The translations under genes and the position numbers were made by a program. From positions 1 to 29,703 of the forward strand of contig CAYFPI010000018.1 of the NCBI GenBank assembly GCA_964344985.1: DNA of 29,703 bases, written 5' to 3'. Below the pieces are notes generated by a model. That model did not search any database, was not told the DNA's origin, and was given only the letters and a program-made list of their open reading frames with translations. Shown piece after piece: positions 1-7,767 of this stretch (positions are counted from its first letter, which is position 1; each line of letters opens with the position of its first letter). Source of the stretch: Thioglobus_A sp964344985 (GTDB taxonomy: Bacteria > Pseudomonadota > Gammaproteobacteria > PS1 > Pseudothioglobaceae).

Positions 1-27
1 GACTTAAGCTACTTGGTGTTAAGTAAT

Positions 28-57
28 AAAAAGCCCCATTTTATGGGGCTTTTTTTT
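28..57 (+). terminator. Intrinsic terminator of a gene upstream of the window
   Basis: A perfect stem (AGCCCCAT at 32-39 pairing with ATGGGGCT at 43-50, loop TTT) is extended by A/T pairs and followed by an eight-T run on the + strand. It would end a + strand transcript that starts before the window. The A-run on the left could let it work in the other direction too. Confidence 0.9.
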
Positions 58-97
58 GGTATGATACTTCTCAAATATATTCTTGGGCATGCTAATT

Positions 98-1981
98 ATG
101 AGTGATTACGATTCTTCCTCAATTGAGGTTTTAACTGGCTTGGAGCCGGTTAGAAAGCGCCCAGGAATGTACACTGAAACCGAACGTCCCAACCATCTTG
201 CTCAAGAAGTAATTGATAACAGTGTTGATGAGGCGGTTGCAGGACATGCTAATAAAATCAGCGTTGTTTTATACAAAGACGGCTCTTTATCTGTTGAGGA
301 TAATGGTCGTGGAATGCCGGTAGATATTCATCCAAAAGAAAATAAACCAGGGGTTGAGGTGATTCTTACCAAGCTTCATGCTGGCGGTAAATTTTCAAAC
401 GACTCTTATCAATTCTCTGGCGGACTGCACGGCGTTGGCATCTCTGTGGTTAACGCCCTATCCAGCTTTGTAGAAATATGGATTAAACGTGATTCAAAAG
501 AGCACTATATAACATTTTCTGATGGATTTAAAAAAACTGATCTTGAAGTTGTTTCTAAAGTTGGAAAACGCAACACAGGAACCAAAGTAAGGTTTGTTCC
601 AGATGCGCAGTTTTTTGACACGGTAAATTTCTCAGCCACAAAACTAAGGCACAACCTTAGATCTAAAGCTGTTTTGTGCCCAGGCTTGGAGATTAATTTT
701 TACAATGAAGTTGACGACACAACTGACAAATGGATTTACCAAGAAGGTTTAAAAGATTACTTATCTATGTCATTAGATGGGCTAGATTGCTTGCCTGCCA
801 CTCCATTTATTGTTGATTATCAATCCGATGAACAACAGCTTAATTGCTCTCTCGCTTGGACTCAATTTAATTCAAATGTTGTGGCTGAGAGTTATGTTAA
901 TCTTATTCCAACCTCTGGCGGTGGTACGCATGTTAATGGGCTACGTTCTGGACTGACTGAAGCACTAAAAGAATTTTGTGAATTTAGAAATTTAATTCCA
1001 AAAAATATCAAACTAACACCTGATGATATTTGGCAGCGCATTGCTTATGTTTTATCTATTAAGATTTTAGATCCTCAATTCTCCGGACAAACCAAAGAGC
1101 GTCTGTCTTCTAGAGAGTGTGCTGGTTTCGTTGCTAATGTGGTTAAAGATGCCTTTAGCTTATGGCTTAATCAACACACTGATATTGCCGAGCAAATTGC
1201 TCAACTAGCCATTCAAAATGCACAATCGCGTTTAAAAACTAGCAAAAAAGTAGTTCGTAAAAAAGTGGTTAGTGGGCCTGCACTACCTGGAAAACTTTCT
1301 GATTGTACAAGTAATGATCTTGAACAAACAGAGGTGTTTTTAGTAGAAGGTGATTCAGCTGGTGGCTCTGCCAAGCAAGCGCGTGATAAAGAATATCAAG
1401 CTATTTTGCCACTACGCGGGAAAATCTTAAATACTTGGGAGGTTGATTCAGAGCAAGTACTGGCCAGTAATGAAATTCATGACATTAGTGTTGCCATTGG
1501 TCTTGAGCCTGATAGCGATGATTTATCCGGACTTCGATACGGAAAAATTTGTATTTTGGCCGATGCTGATTCTGACGGTGCGCACATCGCTACACTGATT
1601 TGCACGTTATTTGTTAAGCATTTTCCAAGACTTATTACAGAAGGTCATGTGTATGTTGCCATGCCACCACTATATCGAGTTGATGCTGGTAAGCAAGTTT
1701 ACTACGCACTTGATGATGGTGAAAGAGATACTATTATCAGAAAAATTGAAAGCGAAAATAAGCGAGTTAAAATTCAAGTTCAACGCTTCAAAGGCTTGGG
1801 TGAAATGAACCCTTCTCAGCTTAGGGAAACCACCATGCTGCCGGATACTCGTCGCCTAATTCAATTAACACTTGATAATCCTCTGCAAGCATTTCAAACC
1901 ATGGATATGCTACTGTCCAAAAAGCGCGCTACAGACAGAAAGAGCTGGCTGGAAGAAAAAGGTAATTTGGCCAATGTCTAA
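98..1981 (+). CDS. parE: DNA topoisomerase IV subunit B (ParE)
   Basis: ATPase subunit of topoisomerase IV, which works with ParC to decatenate daughter chromosomes. The 627-residue product is close to the usual 630 of gammaproteobacterial ParE. The GHKL ATP-binding fold is seen as EVIDNSVDE (37-45), DNGRGMP (68-74) and a GLHGVGISVVNALS lid. The TOPRIM metal site is seen as EGDSAGG (417-423) and DADSDG (489-494). The family motif QRFKGLGEMNP lies near the C-terminus. ParE rather than GyrB is chosen because GyrB carries an extra C-terminal insertion and is about 800 residues long. ATG at 98 is preferred over the TTG at 83 because it begins the usual short N-terminus before IEVLTGLEPVRKRPGMY. 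No strong ribosome binding site is visible. Its last codons overlap queC. Confidence 0.96.
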   Translation: MSDYDSSSIEVLTGLEPVRKRPGMYTETERPNHLAQEVIDNSVDEAVAGHANKISVVLYKDGSLSVEDNGRGMPVDIHPKENKPGVEVILTKLHAGGKFSNDSYQFSGGLHGVGISVVNALSSFVEIWIKRDSKEHYITFSDGFKKTDLEVVSKVGKRNTGTKVRFVPDAQFFDTVNFSATKLRHNLRSKAVLCPGLEINFYNEVDDTTDKWIYQEGLKDYLSMSLDGLDCLPATPFIVDYQSDEQQLNCSLAWTQFNSNVVAESYVNLIPTSGGGTHVNGLRSGLTEALKEFCEFRNLIPKNIKLTPDDIWQRIAYVLSIKILDPQFSGQTKERLSSRECAGFVANVVKDAFSLWLNQHTDIAEQIAQLAIQNAQSRLKTSKKVVRKKVVSGPALPGKLSDCTSNDLEQTEVFLVEGDSAGGSAKQARDKEYQAILPLRGKILNTWEVDSEQVLASNEIHDISVAIGLEPDSDDLSGLRYGKICILADADSDGAHIATLICTLFVKHFPRLITEGHVYVAMPPLYRVDAGKQVYYALDDGERDTIIRKIESENKRVKIQVQRFKGLGEMNPSQLRETTMLPDTRRLIQLTLDNPLQAFQTMDMLLSKKRATDRKSWLEEKGNLANV

Positions 1982-2651
1982 AAAATGCGTCGTTCTTTTA
2001 TCGGGAGGACTTGATTCAACAACAACATTAGCAATCGCCATCCAACAAGGTTTTGAATGCTATGCACTTAGTTTTGATTACGGTCAAAAGCAAAAATCGG
2101 AACTCAAAGCTGCAGCTGCTATTGCTAAGGATTTTGGCGCTGTAGAACATAGAATTATGAAAATATCACTCTCAGATATTGGTGGTTCTGCATTGACTGA
2201 TGAGACTATTGATGTGCCTAATTTTAAAAAAAGTGATGAGATACCCGTTACTTACGTACCAGCCAGAAACACTATTTTCTTATCTTATGCCACCGCTTGG
2301 GCAGAGGTATTAGACTCTCAAGATATTTTTATCGGTGTGAATGCACTGGATTATTCAGGCTATCCAGATTGTAGGCAAGAGTACATTGATGCTTTTTCAA
2401 CAATGGCTAATCTCGCTACCAAGCAAGGTGTTGAAGGCAAAAAAACCACTTTTCATACGCCGCTCATACAACTTAACAAATCTCAAATTGTCAAAAAAGG
2501 GGTTTCTTTAGGTGTTGATTACGCCAAAACAACAACCTGCTATCAGGCTAATAATAAGGGTGAAGCTTGTGGTATTTGTGATGCTTGTGAGTATCGAAAA
2601 TTAGGCTTTAAAGAAGCAGGAATTAGCGACCCAACTCGCTATCAAAATTAA
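1974..2651 (+). CDS. queC: 7-cyano-7-deazaguanine synthase (QueC)
   Basis: Converts 7-carboxy-7-deazaguanine to preQ0 with ATP and ammonia in queuosine tRNA modification. The 225-residue product has the PP-loop ATP pyrophosphatase motif SGGLDS at 10-15 and a C-terminal zinc site formed by C189, C199, C202 and C205, as in the family. The ATG at 1974 overlaps the parE stop by 8 nt (ATGTCTAA), implying translational coupling. A longer open frame reaches upstream inside parE, but only this start gives the family N-terminus KKCVVLLSGG. An AAAAAGG stretch about 11 nt upstream may serve as ribosome binding site. No other queuosine gene is in the window. Confidence 0.95.
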   Translation: MSKKCVVLLSGGLDSTTTLAIAIQQGFECYALSFDYGQKQKSELKAAAAIAKDFGAVEHRIMKISLSDIGGSALTDETIDVPNFKKSDEIPVTYVPARNTIFLSYATAWAEVLDSQDIFIGVNALDYSGYPDCRQEYIDAFSTMANLATKQGVEGKKTTFHTPLIQLNKSQIVKKGVSLGVDYAKTTTCYQANNKGEACGICDACEYRKLGFKEAGISDPTRYQN

Positions 2652-2674
2652 TCTATTTTTTTTCGAATTTAGTC

Positions 2675-2702
2675 TTGCATCAAAGTTTTTTGAAGATAAA
2701 AT
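2675..2702 (+). promoter_or_regulatory. Candidate sigma-70 promoter of acpP
   Basis: TTGCAT (2675-2680) and TAAAAT (2697-2702) are separated by 16 nt, about 32 nt before the acpP start codon. Both boxes are imperfect. A promoter here is plausible because acpP needs high expression and the queC-acpP gap is 83 bp. Confidence 0.4.
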
Positions 2703-2734
2703 GATAGTTTTAAAACCAATTAAGGAAATAACAA

Positions 2735-2965
2735 ATGAGTAGCATTGAGGAAAGAGTAAAGAGTGTTGTAGCTGAACAATTAGACGTAAGTGGCGATATT
2801 GATAATAACGCTTCTTTTATTGATGATTTAGGTGCAGATTCTCTAGATACTGTTGAGTTAGTTATGTCTCTTGAAGAGGAATTTGATTGTGAAATTCCTG
2901 ATGATCAAGCAGAAAATATTACTACTGTTCAACAAGCTATTGATTACGTTAATAACAATTTGTAA
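2735..2965 (+). CDS. acpP: Acyl carrier protein
   Basis: Carries growing acyl chains on a 4'-phosphopantetheine arm in type II fatty acid synthesis. The 76-residue acidic protein has the canonical GADSLDTVELVM motif, with the modified serine at S36. The ATG at 2735 is preceded by TAAGGAA (AAGGA at 2722-2726), a good ribosome binding site. It is followed by a terminator-like hairpin and then fabF, the usual acpP-fabF order of gammaproteobacteria. Length and motif are fully typical. Confidence 0.97.
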   Translation: MSSIEERVKSVVAEQLDVSGDIDNNASFIDDLGADSLDTVELVMSLEEEFDCEIPDDQAENITTVQQAIDYVNNNL

Positions 2966-2990
2966 TTTCCGTTTATTAACTTAAACAAAT

Positions 2991-3023
2991 AAGGCGCTTT
3001 TCTTCAAGTTAAGCGCCTTTTTT
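2991..3023 (+). terminator. Hairpin terminator or attenuator between acpP and fabF
   Basis: AAGGCGCTT (2991-2999) pairs perfectly with AAGCGCCTT (3011-3019) around an 11-nt loop and runs into a short T-tract. It lies 25 nt after acpP and 22 nt before fabF, so it probably lowers fabF transcription relative to acpP rather than fully separating the genes. Confidence 0.75.
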
Positions 3024-3044
3024 ATTGATTAAAATAAATAAAAT

Positions 3045-4283
3045 ATGAGTAAAAGAAGAGTAGTAATTACAGGTCTTGGCATTGTCTCACCAGTTGGTAA
3101 TAATGTTAAGGATTCTTGGGAGAGTATTCTTGCAGGAAAATCAGGTATTAACACGCTAACCAATATAGATACTGAAGGTCAATCGGTTAAATTTGGTGGC
3201 TCTGTCAAAGATTTTGATATAGCGCAATATTTAAAACCTAAAGATGCTAAAAAAATGGATACCTTTATTCATTATGGTATGGCTGCAGGTATTCAAGCAT
3301 TTGAAGATTGTGGACTTGAGGTAACAGAAGAAAATGCTGAAAAGATTGGCGTTGCTATTGGTGCTGGTATTGGTGGTTTAGGAACCATTGAAAAAACCGC
3401 TGATCTTTATAGAGAAAAAGGCGCTAAACGCATATCTCCTTTCTTTGTACCCTCTTCAATCATTAATATGATCTCAGGCAACCTGTCAATAAAATACGGC
3501 TTAAAAGGACCAAATTTTGCCATTGTGACTGCCTGTACAACTGGTACACATAATATTGGTGATGCGTCACGTTTAATTGAATATGGTGACGCTGATGTAA
3601 TGATTGCCGGTGGTGCTGAAATGTCTACCACAAATTGTGGTCTGGGTGGTTTTGCTGCTGCTCGCGCCCTATCAACTCGCAACGACGACCCATCAACTGC
3701 CTCTCGCCCTTGGGATAAGGATCGTGATGGTTTTGTATTGGGTGACGGTGCTGGTGTTGTTGTGCTTGAAGAGTATGAACATGCAAAAGCACGCGGTGCT
3801 AAAATTTATGCTGAAGTTTCAGGATATGGTATGAGTGGTGATGCTTATCATATGACACTACCATCTAAAGGCGGTGAAGGTGCAGCGCGCTGTATGACAA
3901 ATGCGATGCGTAATGCTGGAATAAATGCCGATCAAATTGACTATATCAATGCGCACGGAACCTCTACACCTGCAGGTGATCAAGCTGAAACTGATGCCGC
4001 CAAACTAGCATTGGGCGCACATGCTCACAACATTGTAATGAGCTCCACTAAATCTATGACAGGTCATTTATTGGGAGCTGCCGGCGGTATTGAGGCGATA
4101 TTTACAGCGCTTGCCATTAAAGACCAAGTTGTGCCACCTACTATTAATATCATCAATCAAGACCCTAATTGTGATTTAGATTATTGTGCTAACGAAGCAC
4201 GAGATATGACAATTAACCACGCAATTTCAAACTCGTTTGGATTTGGTGGTACGAATGGTACGATCTTACTGTCTAAGGTTTAA
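3045..4283 (+). CDS. fabF: Beta-ketoacyl-ACP synthase II (FabF)
   Basis: Condenses malonyl-ACP with acyl-ACP in the elongation cycle of fatty acid synthesis. The 412-residue product has the Cys-His-His triad of the thiolase fold: C164 in VTACTTGTHN, H304 in NAHGTSTP and H341 in TGHLLGAAGG. The start MSKRRVVITGLGIVSPVG is the usual FabF N-terminus and the length matches the family (about 412). No clear ribosome binding site precedes the ATG; the leader is nearly all A and T. FabB is less likely because of the acpP context and the C-terminal NSFGFGGTNGT form. Confidence 0.96.
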   Translation: MSKRRVVITGLGIVSPVGNNVKDSWESILAGKSGINTLTNIDTEGQSVKFGGSVKDFDIAQYLKPKDAKKMDTFIHYGMAAGIQAFEDCGLEVTEENAEKIGVAIGAGIGGLGTIEKTADLYREKGAKRISPFFVPSSIINMISGNLSIKYGLKGPNFAIVTACTTGTHNIGDASRLIEYGDADVMIAGGAEMSTTNCGLGGFAAARALSTRNDDPSTASRPWDKDRDGFVLGDGAGVVVLEEYEHAKARGAKIYAEVSGYGMSGDAYHMTLPSKGGEGAARCMTNAMRNAGINADQIDYINAHGTSTPAGDQAETDAAKLALGAHAHNIVMSSTKSMTGHLLGAAGGIEAIFTALAIKDQVVPPTINIINQDPNCDLDYCANEARDMTINHAISNSFGFGGTNGTILLSKV

Positions 4284-4295
4284 AGATAATTAATA

Positions 4296-4321
4296 CAGCA
4301 CCTATATATAGCTAGGTGCTG
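4296..4321. terminator. Hairpin between convergent fabF and small membrane gene
   Basis: CAGCACCTA (4296-4304) pairs with TAGGTGCTG (4313-4321) around an 8-nt loop. It sits in the 44-bp gap between the fabF stop and the stop of the opposing gene. The + side is followed by a broken T-rich tract, so it most likely terminates fabF and may act both ways. Confidence 0.6.
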
Positions 4322-4327
4322 ATTATT

Positions 4328-4543
4328 TTATTTTTCTATTTGTAAATCAACACCTTTAATTTGATCTGCATCAGCAATCAATTCTTTAACAAATTCATAA
4401 ATGGTCATAGCGCCGTTTTGAACACTATTAAGCGCAGCCTCTTTATTAACTACTAATGCCCAACTTTCTTCAGTTGATACAAATTGAATAGCGCCACCAA
4501 TCAGTGCCAAGATAATAATAACGCTTAAAATAAATTTAATCAT
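4328..4543 (-). CDS. Small single-pass membrane protein of unknown function
   Basis: A 71-residue protein I do not recognise. Residues 2-24 (KFILSVIIILALIGGAIQFV) form one hydrophobic membrane segment or uncleaved signal anchor; the remainder is soluble and acidic, ending DLQIEK. AAAGGA about 5 nt before the ATG is one of the best ribosome binding sites in this window and supports a real gene. It lies 42 nt downstream of oligopeptidase A on the same strand, so it could share its transcript. No cysteines or enzyme motifs are visible. Confidence 0.7.
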   Translation of the reverse strand: MIKFILSVIIILALIGGAIQFVSTEESWALVVNKEAALNSVQNGAMTIYEFVKELIADADQIKGVDLQIEK

Positions 4544-4585
4544 AATTCCTTTTCTTTATTCTTTTAAAACAAAAGTGCATTGTAC

Positions 4586-6505
4586 CTAATTTGCAATGCC
4601 ATTGGCTTTTAACAATGCATTAATTGATGGATCTGCACCTCTAAATGCTCGATATTGATCCATAAAATCTAATGATCCGCCTACTTCTAATATTTGTCGT
4701 TTAAAATCACCGGCGGCTTTTGAACTAATGCCACCTTGCTCTTGTACGTGATAATAAGCATCAGCCGCTAATACTTCCGCCCATTTGTAACTAAAATATC
4801 CTGCCGCATAACCACCACCAAATATGTGACCAAACGTATTTAAAAACCGATTTTCTTCAATGCTTGGCATCAGTGCTGTTTGCTCACGCACGGCTTGTAA
4901 TACTTGATAAGTATCTTGCTCTAATGTATGAGTTTTAATATCCCATAAAGCAAATTCACACTGGCGCAACATTGCTAGAGCTGATTGAAAGTTTTTGCTC
5001 TCAATCAATTTTTCAAAAAGTTCATCCGGCAGGCTCTCGCCACTTTGCCAATGACTCGACATGAATTTAACCACATCACGCTCATAGCAAAATGACTCCA
5101 TATATTGACTAGGTAATTCCACCCCATCCCAGGGAACACCTGAGATTCCAGCAGCACTTGGATACTTAACCTTGGTCAACACATGATGTAGTGCATGGCC
5201 AAATTCATGAAAAATAGTCACAATCTCATCAAATTCAAATAAAGCAGGTTTGTCTTGAGTGGGTGAATTTAAGTTGCAAACCACAAAAGCTACCGGCTTA
5301 TTATCATTCATCAAGCCCTGGTAATCTGCCATCCAAGCACCGCCTCGCTTGTCTTTTCTTGCGTAAAGATCTAAGTAAATCTTGCCAATCAAACCCTCAC
5401 TGCCAACAATTTCCAAGGCGCGCACATCTTCATGATAAGACGTCTCACTGGTAATTGTCAGTTTGACTTGATAGAGTTTTTCAATGGTAGAAAACAAACC
5501 ATCCAACACTTGTTTTTCTGGGAAATACGGCGTCAGGTCAGATTTTTTAAAACCAAACTTTTCTTCTTTTAATTTTTCAGAATAATACGTCACATCCCAA
5601 GGCATTAATTCAATACCAGCAAATGCTTTTAACTCATTGATTTCATCAAGCGCTTGGGCTTTAGACTTGATCACCAAATCATTTAAAAACTCAATGACTT
5701 GTTCGGTAGAGTCCACCATTTTCGAAGCAACTGACAGCTGAGCATAGTTATCAAACCCTAATAGATACGCCATCTCTAAACGCAGTGCCAATATCTCGTC
5801 CATAATGGCTTTATTGTCAAACTCAATTGAAGTGATACCCACTTCTGATGCTCGCGACACATAGGCTTTATACACTTCTTCTCTAAGCGCCCTGTTATCC
5901 GCATAGGTCATTACATCCATATATACTGGCACTTGCAGGTTGATTTCATAACCTTGATCAGTTTTAACCTTGGATAGTTGATCCTCGTCATAACCCTCTA
6001 AATCAGCTTTAGTAACGGTTTTTTTCCACTCATTCGTTGCCTGTAGACTATTTTTAGAAAATTGATTACTTAAAATACTTAAGCGTTCTTTAATCGCCTT
6101 AAACCGATCAGACGCCTCACCTTCTAACCCAACACCTGAAAGCTCAAAACCCTCAATCGCCTCTTTAACAATATGTTGTTGCGCAGCATCCAAATCAGTA
6201 TTTTGCAAATTTTTATAAGCCTGATAAAGCGATTTATTTGCACCTACTTCTGAGTAAAAATTACTAATGATAGGCAGTGTTTTTTCATATTCGGCATTAA
6301 ACGCCTCATCAAACATCACCGCATTAAGGTGTGAATTAACACTGCTATGTTGCCCTAGCTCAAACTCAAACGAATCAAGCGGTGTAACCACACTAGCCCA
6401 ATCATTGCCTTGACTCGATTGATCCACAACCTTAAGCCCTTGCCTGGTTAAAGACTCAATGGTTTTAACAATATTCTTTGGTTGGAAGTTTGGTGTGAGA
6501 TTCAT
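4586..6505 (-). CDS. prlC: Oligopeptidase A, M3 family zinc metallopeptidase
   Basis: Cytosolic oligopeptidase that degrades short peptides, including cleaved signal peptides. The 639-residue product shows the M3 zinc site HEFGH at 433-437 followed by E463 in VELPSQYMES, the third zinc ligand in this family. The flanking blocks LYARKDKRGGAWM and GGYAAGYFSYKWAEVLAADA are characteristic of the OpdA/PrlC branch. It is about 40 residues shorter than the E. coli enzyme (680), mainly in the N-terminal and middle loops, and all catalytic parts are present. The ATG at 6505 gives a normal N-terminus (LTPNFQPKNI); no strong ribosome binding site is seen. It lies 33 nt after the toxin gene on the same strand. 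Confidence 0.95.
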   Translation of the reverse strand: MNLTPNFQPKNIVKTIESLTRQGLKVVDQSSQGNDWASVVTPLDSFEFELGQHSSVNSHLNAVMFDEAFNAEYEKTLPIISNFYSEVGANKSLYQAYKNLQNTDLDAAQQHIVKEAIEGFELSGVGLEGEASDRFKAIKERLSILSNQFSKNSLQATNEWKKTVTKADLEGYDEDQLSKVKTDQGYEINLQVPVYMDVMTYADNRALREEVYKAYVSRASEVGITSIEFDNKAIMDEILALRLEMAYLLGFDNYAQLSVASKMVDSTEQVIEFLNDLVIKSKAQALDEINELKAFAGIELMPWDVTYYSEKLKEEKFGFKKSDLTPYFPEKQVLDGLFSTIEKLYQVKLTITSETSYHEDVRALEIVGSEGLIGKIYLDLYARKDKRGGAWMADYQGLMNDNKPVAFVVCNLNSPTQDKPALFEFDEIVTIFHEFGHALHHVLTKVKYPSAAGISGVPWDGVELPSQYMESFCYERDVVKFMSSHWQSGESLPDELFEKLIESKNFQSALAMLRQCEFALWDIKTHTLEQDTYQVLQAVREQTALMPSIEENRFLNTFGHIFGGGYAAGYFSYKWAEVLAADAYYHVQEQGGISSKAAGDFKRQILEVGGSLDFMDQYRAFRGADPSINALLKANGIAN

Positions 6506-6538
6506 ATTTTTGGGTAATTTTTAGTCTTTAATTAAAAT

Positions 6539-6826
6539 TCACAGATGATCAAGCTCATTCATGCGCTCATGTAACAAGCGAACAATAAAAATGTCTTTTT
6601 TACGTGCCTTGTAATACACCACATGACTCTTATAAGGAAATTTACGATACTCAGAGCGCAAGCTATCGGCCGATACACCAATTGATGGCTCTGATGCTAA
6701 TAAGCTAAAGCAATTGTTTAGACCTCTTTGATATTTATTTGTTACATCGAAACCAAAATTTGAATAAGAACTCTGGATTAATTTTTTAACATCACGCCCA
6801 GCTTGTTTAGAAAGCGTATATTTCAC
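6539..6826 (-). CDS. ParE/RelE-superfamily toxin
   Basis: A 95-residue basic protein with the ParE-type fold pattern: N-terminal YTLSKQAGRDVKKLIQSSY helix region, central FSLLASEPSIG, then the strand block RKFPYKSHVVYYKARKKDIFIVRLLHERM. Family members poison DNA gyrase (ParE) or cleave mRNA (RelE); this one groups by appearance with ParE. Translation begins at a GTG that overlaps the antitoxin stop (GTGA, 4 nt), the usual coupling in toxin-antitoxin pairs. Length is typical (about 90-100) and no truncation is seen, so it is probably functional. The precise target cannot be read from sequence. Confidence 0.88.
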   Translation of the reverse strand: MKYTLSKQAGRDVKKLIQSSYSNFGFDVTNKYQRGLNNCFSLLASEPSIGVSADSLRSEYRKFPYKSHVVYYKARKKDIFIVRLLHERMNELDHL

Positions 6827-7050
6827 GCGTTATCTTGCTGTACTTCTTTCCAAATATCACCTACTGATAAGTCTGATTCTCCGCTTTCCTCACCTACTAT
6901 CAAAGCTTCAACAATAGCATGTCGATGATCTTGATCTCTTCTAATAAGGTCACGCATATAGTCACTGACATTGCCATAACGACCTGATTGAGCTTGACTC
7001 TCAGCCCATTCCTTCATTGCATCTGGAAGAGAAACATTCATCGTTGCCAC
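6823..7050 (-). CDS. ParD-type ribbon-helix-helix antitoxin
   Basis: A 75-residue protein with the N-terminal ribbon-helix-helix pattern of ParD antitoxins (MNVSLPDAMKEWAESQA, then YGNVSDYMRDLIRRDQ) and an acidic C-terminal tail that would wrap the toxin. It should neutralise the downstream toxin and repress its own promoter. The GTG at 7050 is chosen because AAAGGCGG lies 7 nt before it; the alternative ATG at 7041 lies 16 nt from that site. The gene sits directly downstream of a strong promoter and a perfect palindrome, and overlaps the toxin by 4 nt. Confidence 0.88.
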   Translation of the reverse strand: MATMNVSLPDAMKEWAESQAQSGRYGNVSDYMRDLIRRDQDHRHAIVEALIVGEESGESDLSVGDIWKEVQQDNA

Positions 7051-7086
7051 AACTTAACCGCCTTTGATATTTATTAAATTGGTTTT

Positions 7087-7115
7087 ATTATAACAATAAT
7101 GACAAAGATTGTCAT
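7087..7115 (-). promoter_or_regulatory. Sigma-70 promoter of the toxin-antitoxin operon
   Basis: Read on the - strand, ATGACA (7115-7110) and a perfect TATAAT (7092-7087) are separated by exactly 17 nt, 36 nt before the GTG of the antitoxin. The palindrome at 7095-7119 covers the -35 box and spacer, as expected for an autorepressed operon. Confidence 0.75.
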
Positions 7116-7119
7116 TATT
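7095..7119. promoter_or_regulatory. Palindromic operator of the ParDE-type operon
   Basis: An 11-nt arm AATAATGACAA (7095-7105) and its exact reverse complement (7109-7119) flank AGA. It overlaps the -35 and spacer of the promoter above. The likely ligand is the antitoxin or the toxin-antitoxin complex. The AT-rich dyad also loosely resembles a Fur-type box, but the position argues for autoregulation. Confidence 0.65.
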
Positions 7120-7225
7120 ATCGTTACGCTAACGCTTCACCCAAACCCTTTGCCCAGTTAAAGGCTCTATGATTTTTAATATTGTTTTGGTGCTTTGTAC
7201 AATTAACGCAGAAGAATATAAAAAT

Positions 7226-7313
7226 TGGTGGAAGGAGTGGGATTTGAACCCACGGTACCGCAAGGTACACACGCTTTCCAAGCGTGCGCATTCGACCACT
7301 CTGCCATCCTTCC
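7226..7313 (-). tRNA. tRNA-Ser(GGA)
   Basis: A complete class II tRNA of 88 nt with encoded CCA. The acceptor stem GGAAGGA pairs with TCCTTCC; the anticodon stem is CACGC/GCGTG with loop TTGGAAA, so the anticodon is GGA (serine, UCC/UCU). The variable arm TACC-TTGC-GGTA is long, as in serine tRNAs, and the T-arm is GTGGG/CCCAC with TTCAAAT. The base before CCA is A, whereas serine tRNAs usually carry G73. Confidence 0.95.
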
Positions 7314-7520
7314 AAATTAATCAGGTTATTTTACGTAAATATTACTAAATATTCGCCCATTTAAAGAATTTGTGAAATTTTTCAGGCGTTACTACTTTTT
7401 GACTAAAAAGTACTTTAAAAACAGGCTGTTTTTGCCTTAAAACAGCCATTTAGATGCCTAATTTGTAAAGATTTAAAGAAAAATCAGTCTCATTTTGATT
7501 ATTTGTGAAATTTATAGAAA

Positions 7521-7550
7521 TAAAAAAGCCCCCACTGGGAGGGCTTTGGT
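7521..7550 (-). terminator. Intrinsic terminator on the - strand
   Basis: On the - strand AAAGCCC (7547-7541) pairs with GGGCTTT (7531-7525), with further C/G pairs inside, and continues into a run of six T. It lies about 220 nt beyond the metG stop, so it ends the metG transcript or an unrecognised small RNA from 7551-7767. Confidence 0.7.
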
Positions 7551-7664
7551 CGCATAAAAGCGGAGCCTACGAAAAATAAATTTCATTGGTATGAAAAGCA
7601 AAACTCATAAGCGATAGTCTTGTGTTTTTTTTACCAAAAAGCTGTGATGACAAGTGCTTTCTTT

Positions 7665-7750
7665 TTTTTACAAGGCAAATTTTAAAAATACGCAAGGCGC
7701 ATAGTTAATCTATGTAACTAAGTATTTTTTAAAATTTAACGCAGTAAAAA
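7665..7750. repeat. Long imperfect inverted repeat after metG
   Basis: The ends are TTTTTAC (7665-7671) and GTAAAAA (7744-7750). Inside, AAATTTTAAAAATAC (7677-7691) matches the reverse complement of 7722-7737 with one extra T. The tip holds GCAAGGC followed by a small hairpin (CATAG/CTATG). A similar element lies at 11476-11576. It begins 17 nt after the metG stop, so it is a 3'-end element: terminator, RNA-stabilising hairpin, or a miniature mobile element. Confidence 0.6.
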
Positions 7751-7767
7751 GAGAAAAGACGCCTTCA

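Larger units (their letters stand above)
7314..7767. other. Non-coding gap with hairpins between tRNA-Ser and metG
   Basis: No supportable gene is seen in these 454 bases. They hold a perfect 13-nt direct repeat ATTTGTGAAATTT (7368-7380 and 7501-7513), two hairpins (7393-7412 with arms TACTTTTT; 7424-7447 with arms GGCTGTTTT), a - strand terminator (7521-7550) and a long imperfect inverted repeat (7665-7750). The part nearest 7314 should contain the tRNA promoter, but no convincing boxes were found. A small RNA ending at the 7521-7550 terminator is possible but unsupported. Confidence 0.6.

Noticed and set aside
83..97. TTG at 83 as start of parE
   Set aside because: The ATG at 98 matches the family N-terminus and TTG is a rare start; the extra residues GMLI have no counterpart.
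4577..4599. Hairpin GCATTG/CAATGC across the oligopeptidase A stop codon
   Set aside because: The stem is only 6 bp with an 11-nt loop and a broken T-tract, too weak to call a terminator.
7041..7050. ATG at 7041 as start of the antitoxin
   Set aside because: The GTG at 7050 has the ribosome binding site at a proper distance, whereas the ATG lies too far from it.
6539..7313. Toxin-antitoxin pair as cargo of an element integrated at the tRNA-Ser 3' end
   Set aside because: No integrase gene and no second copy of the tRNA 3' end were seen in the window.
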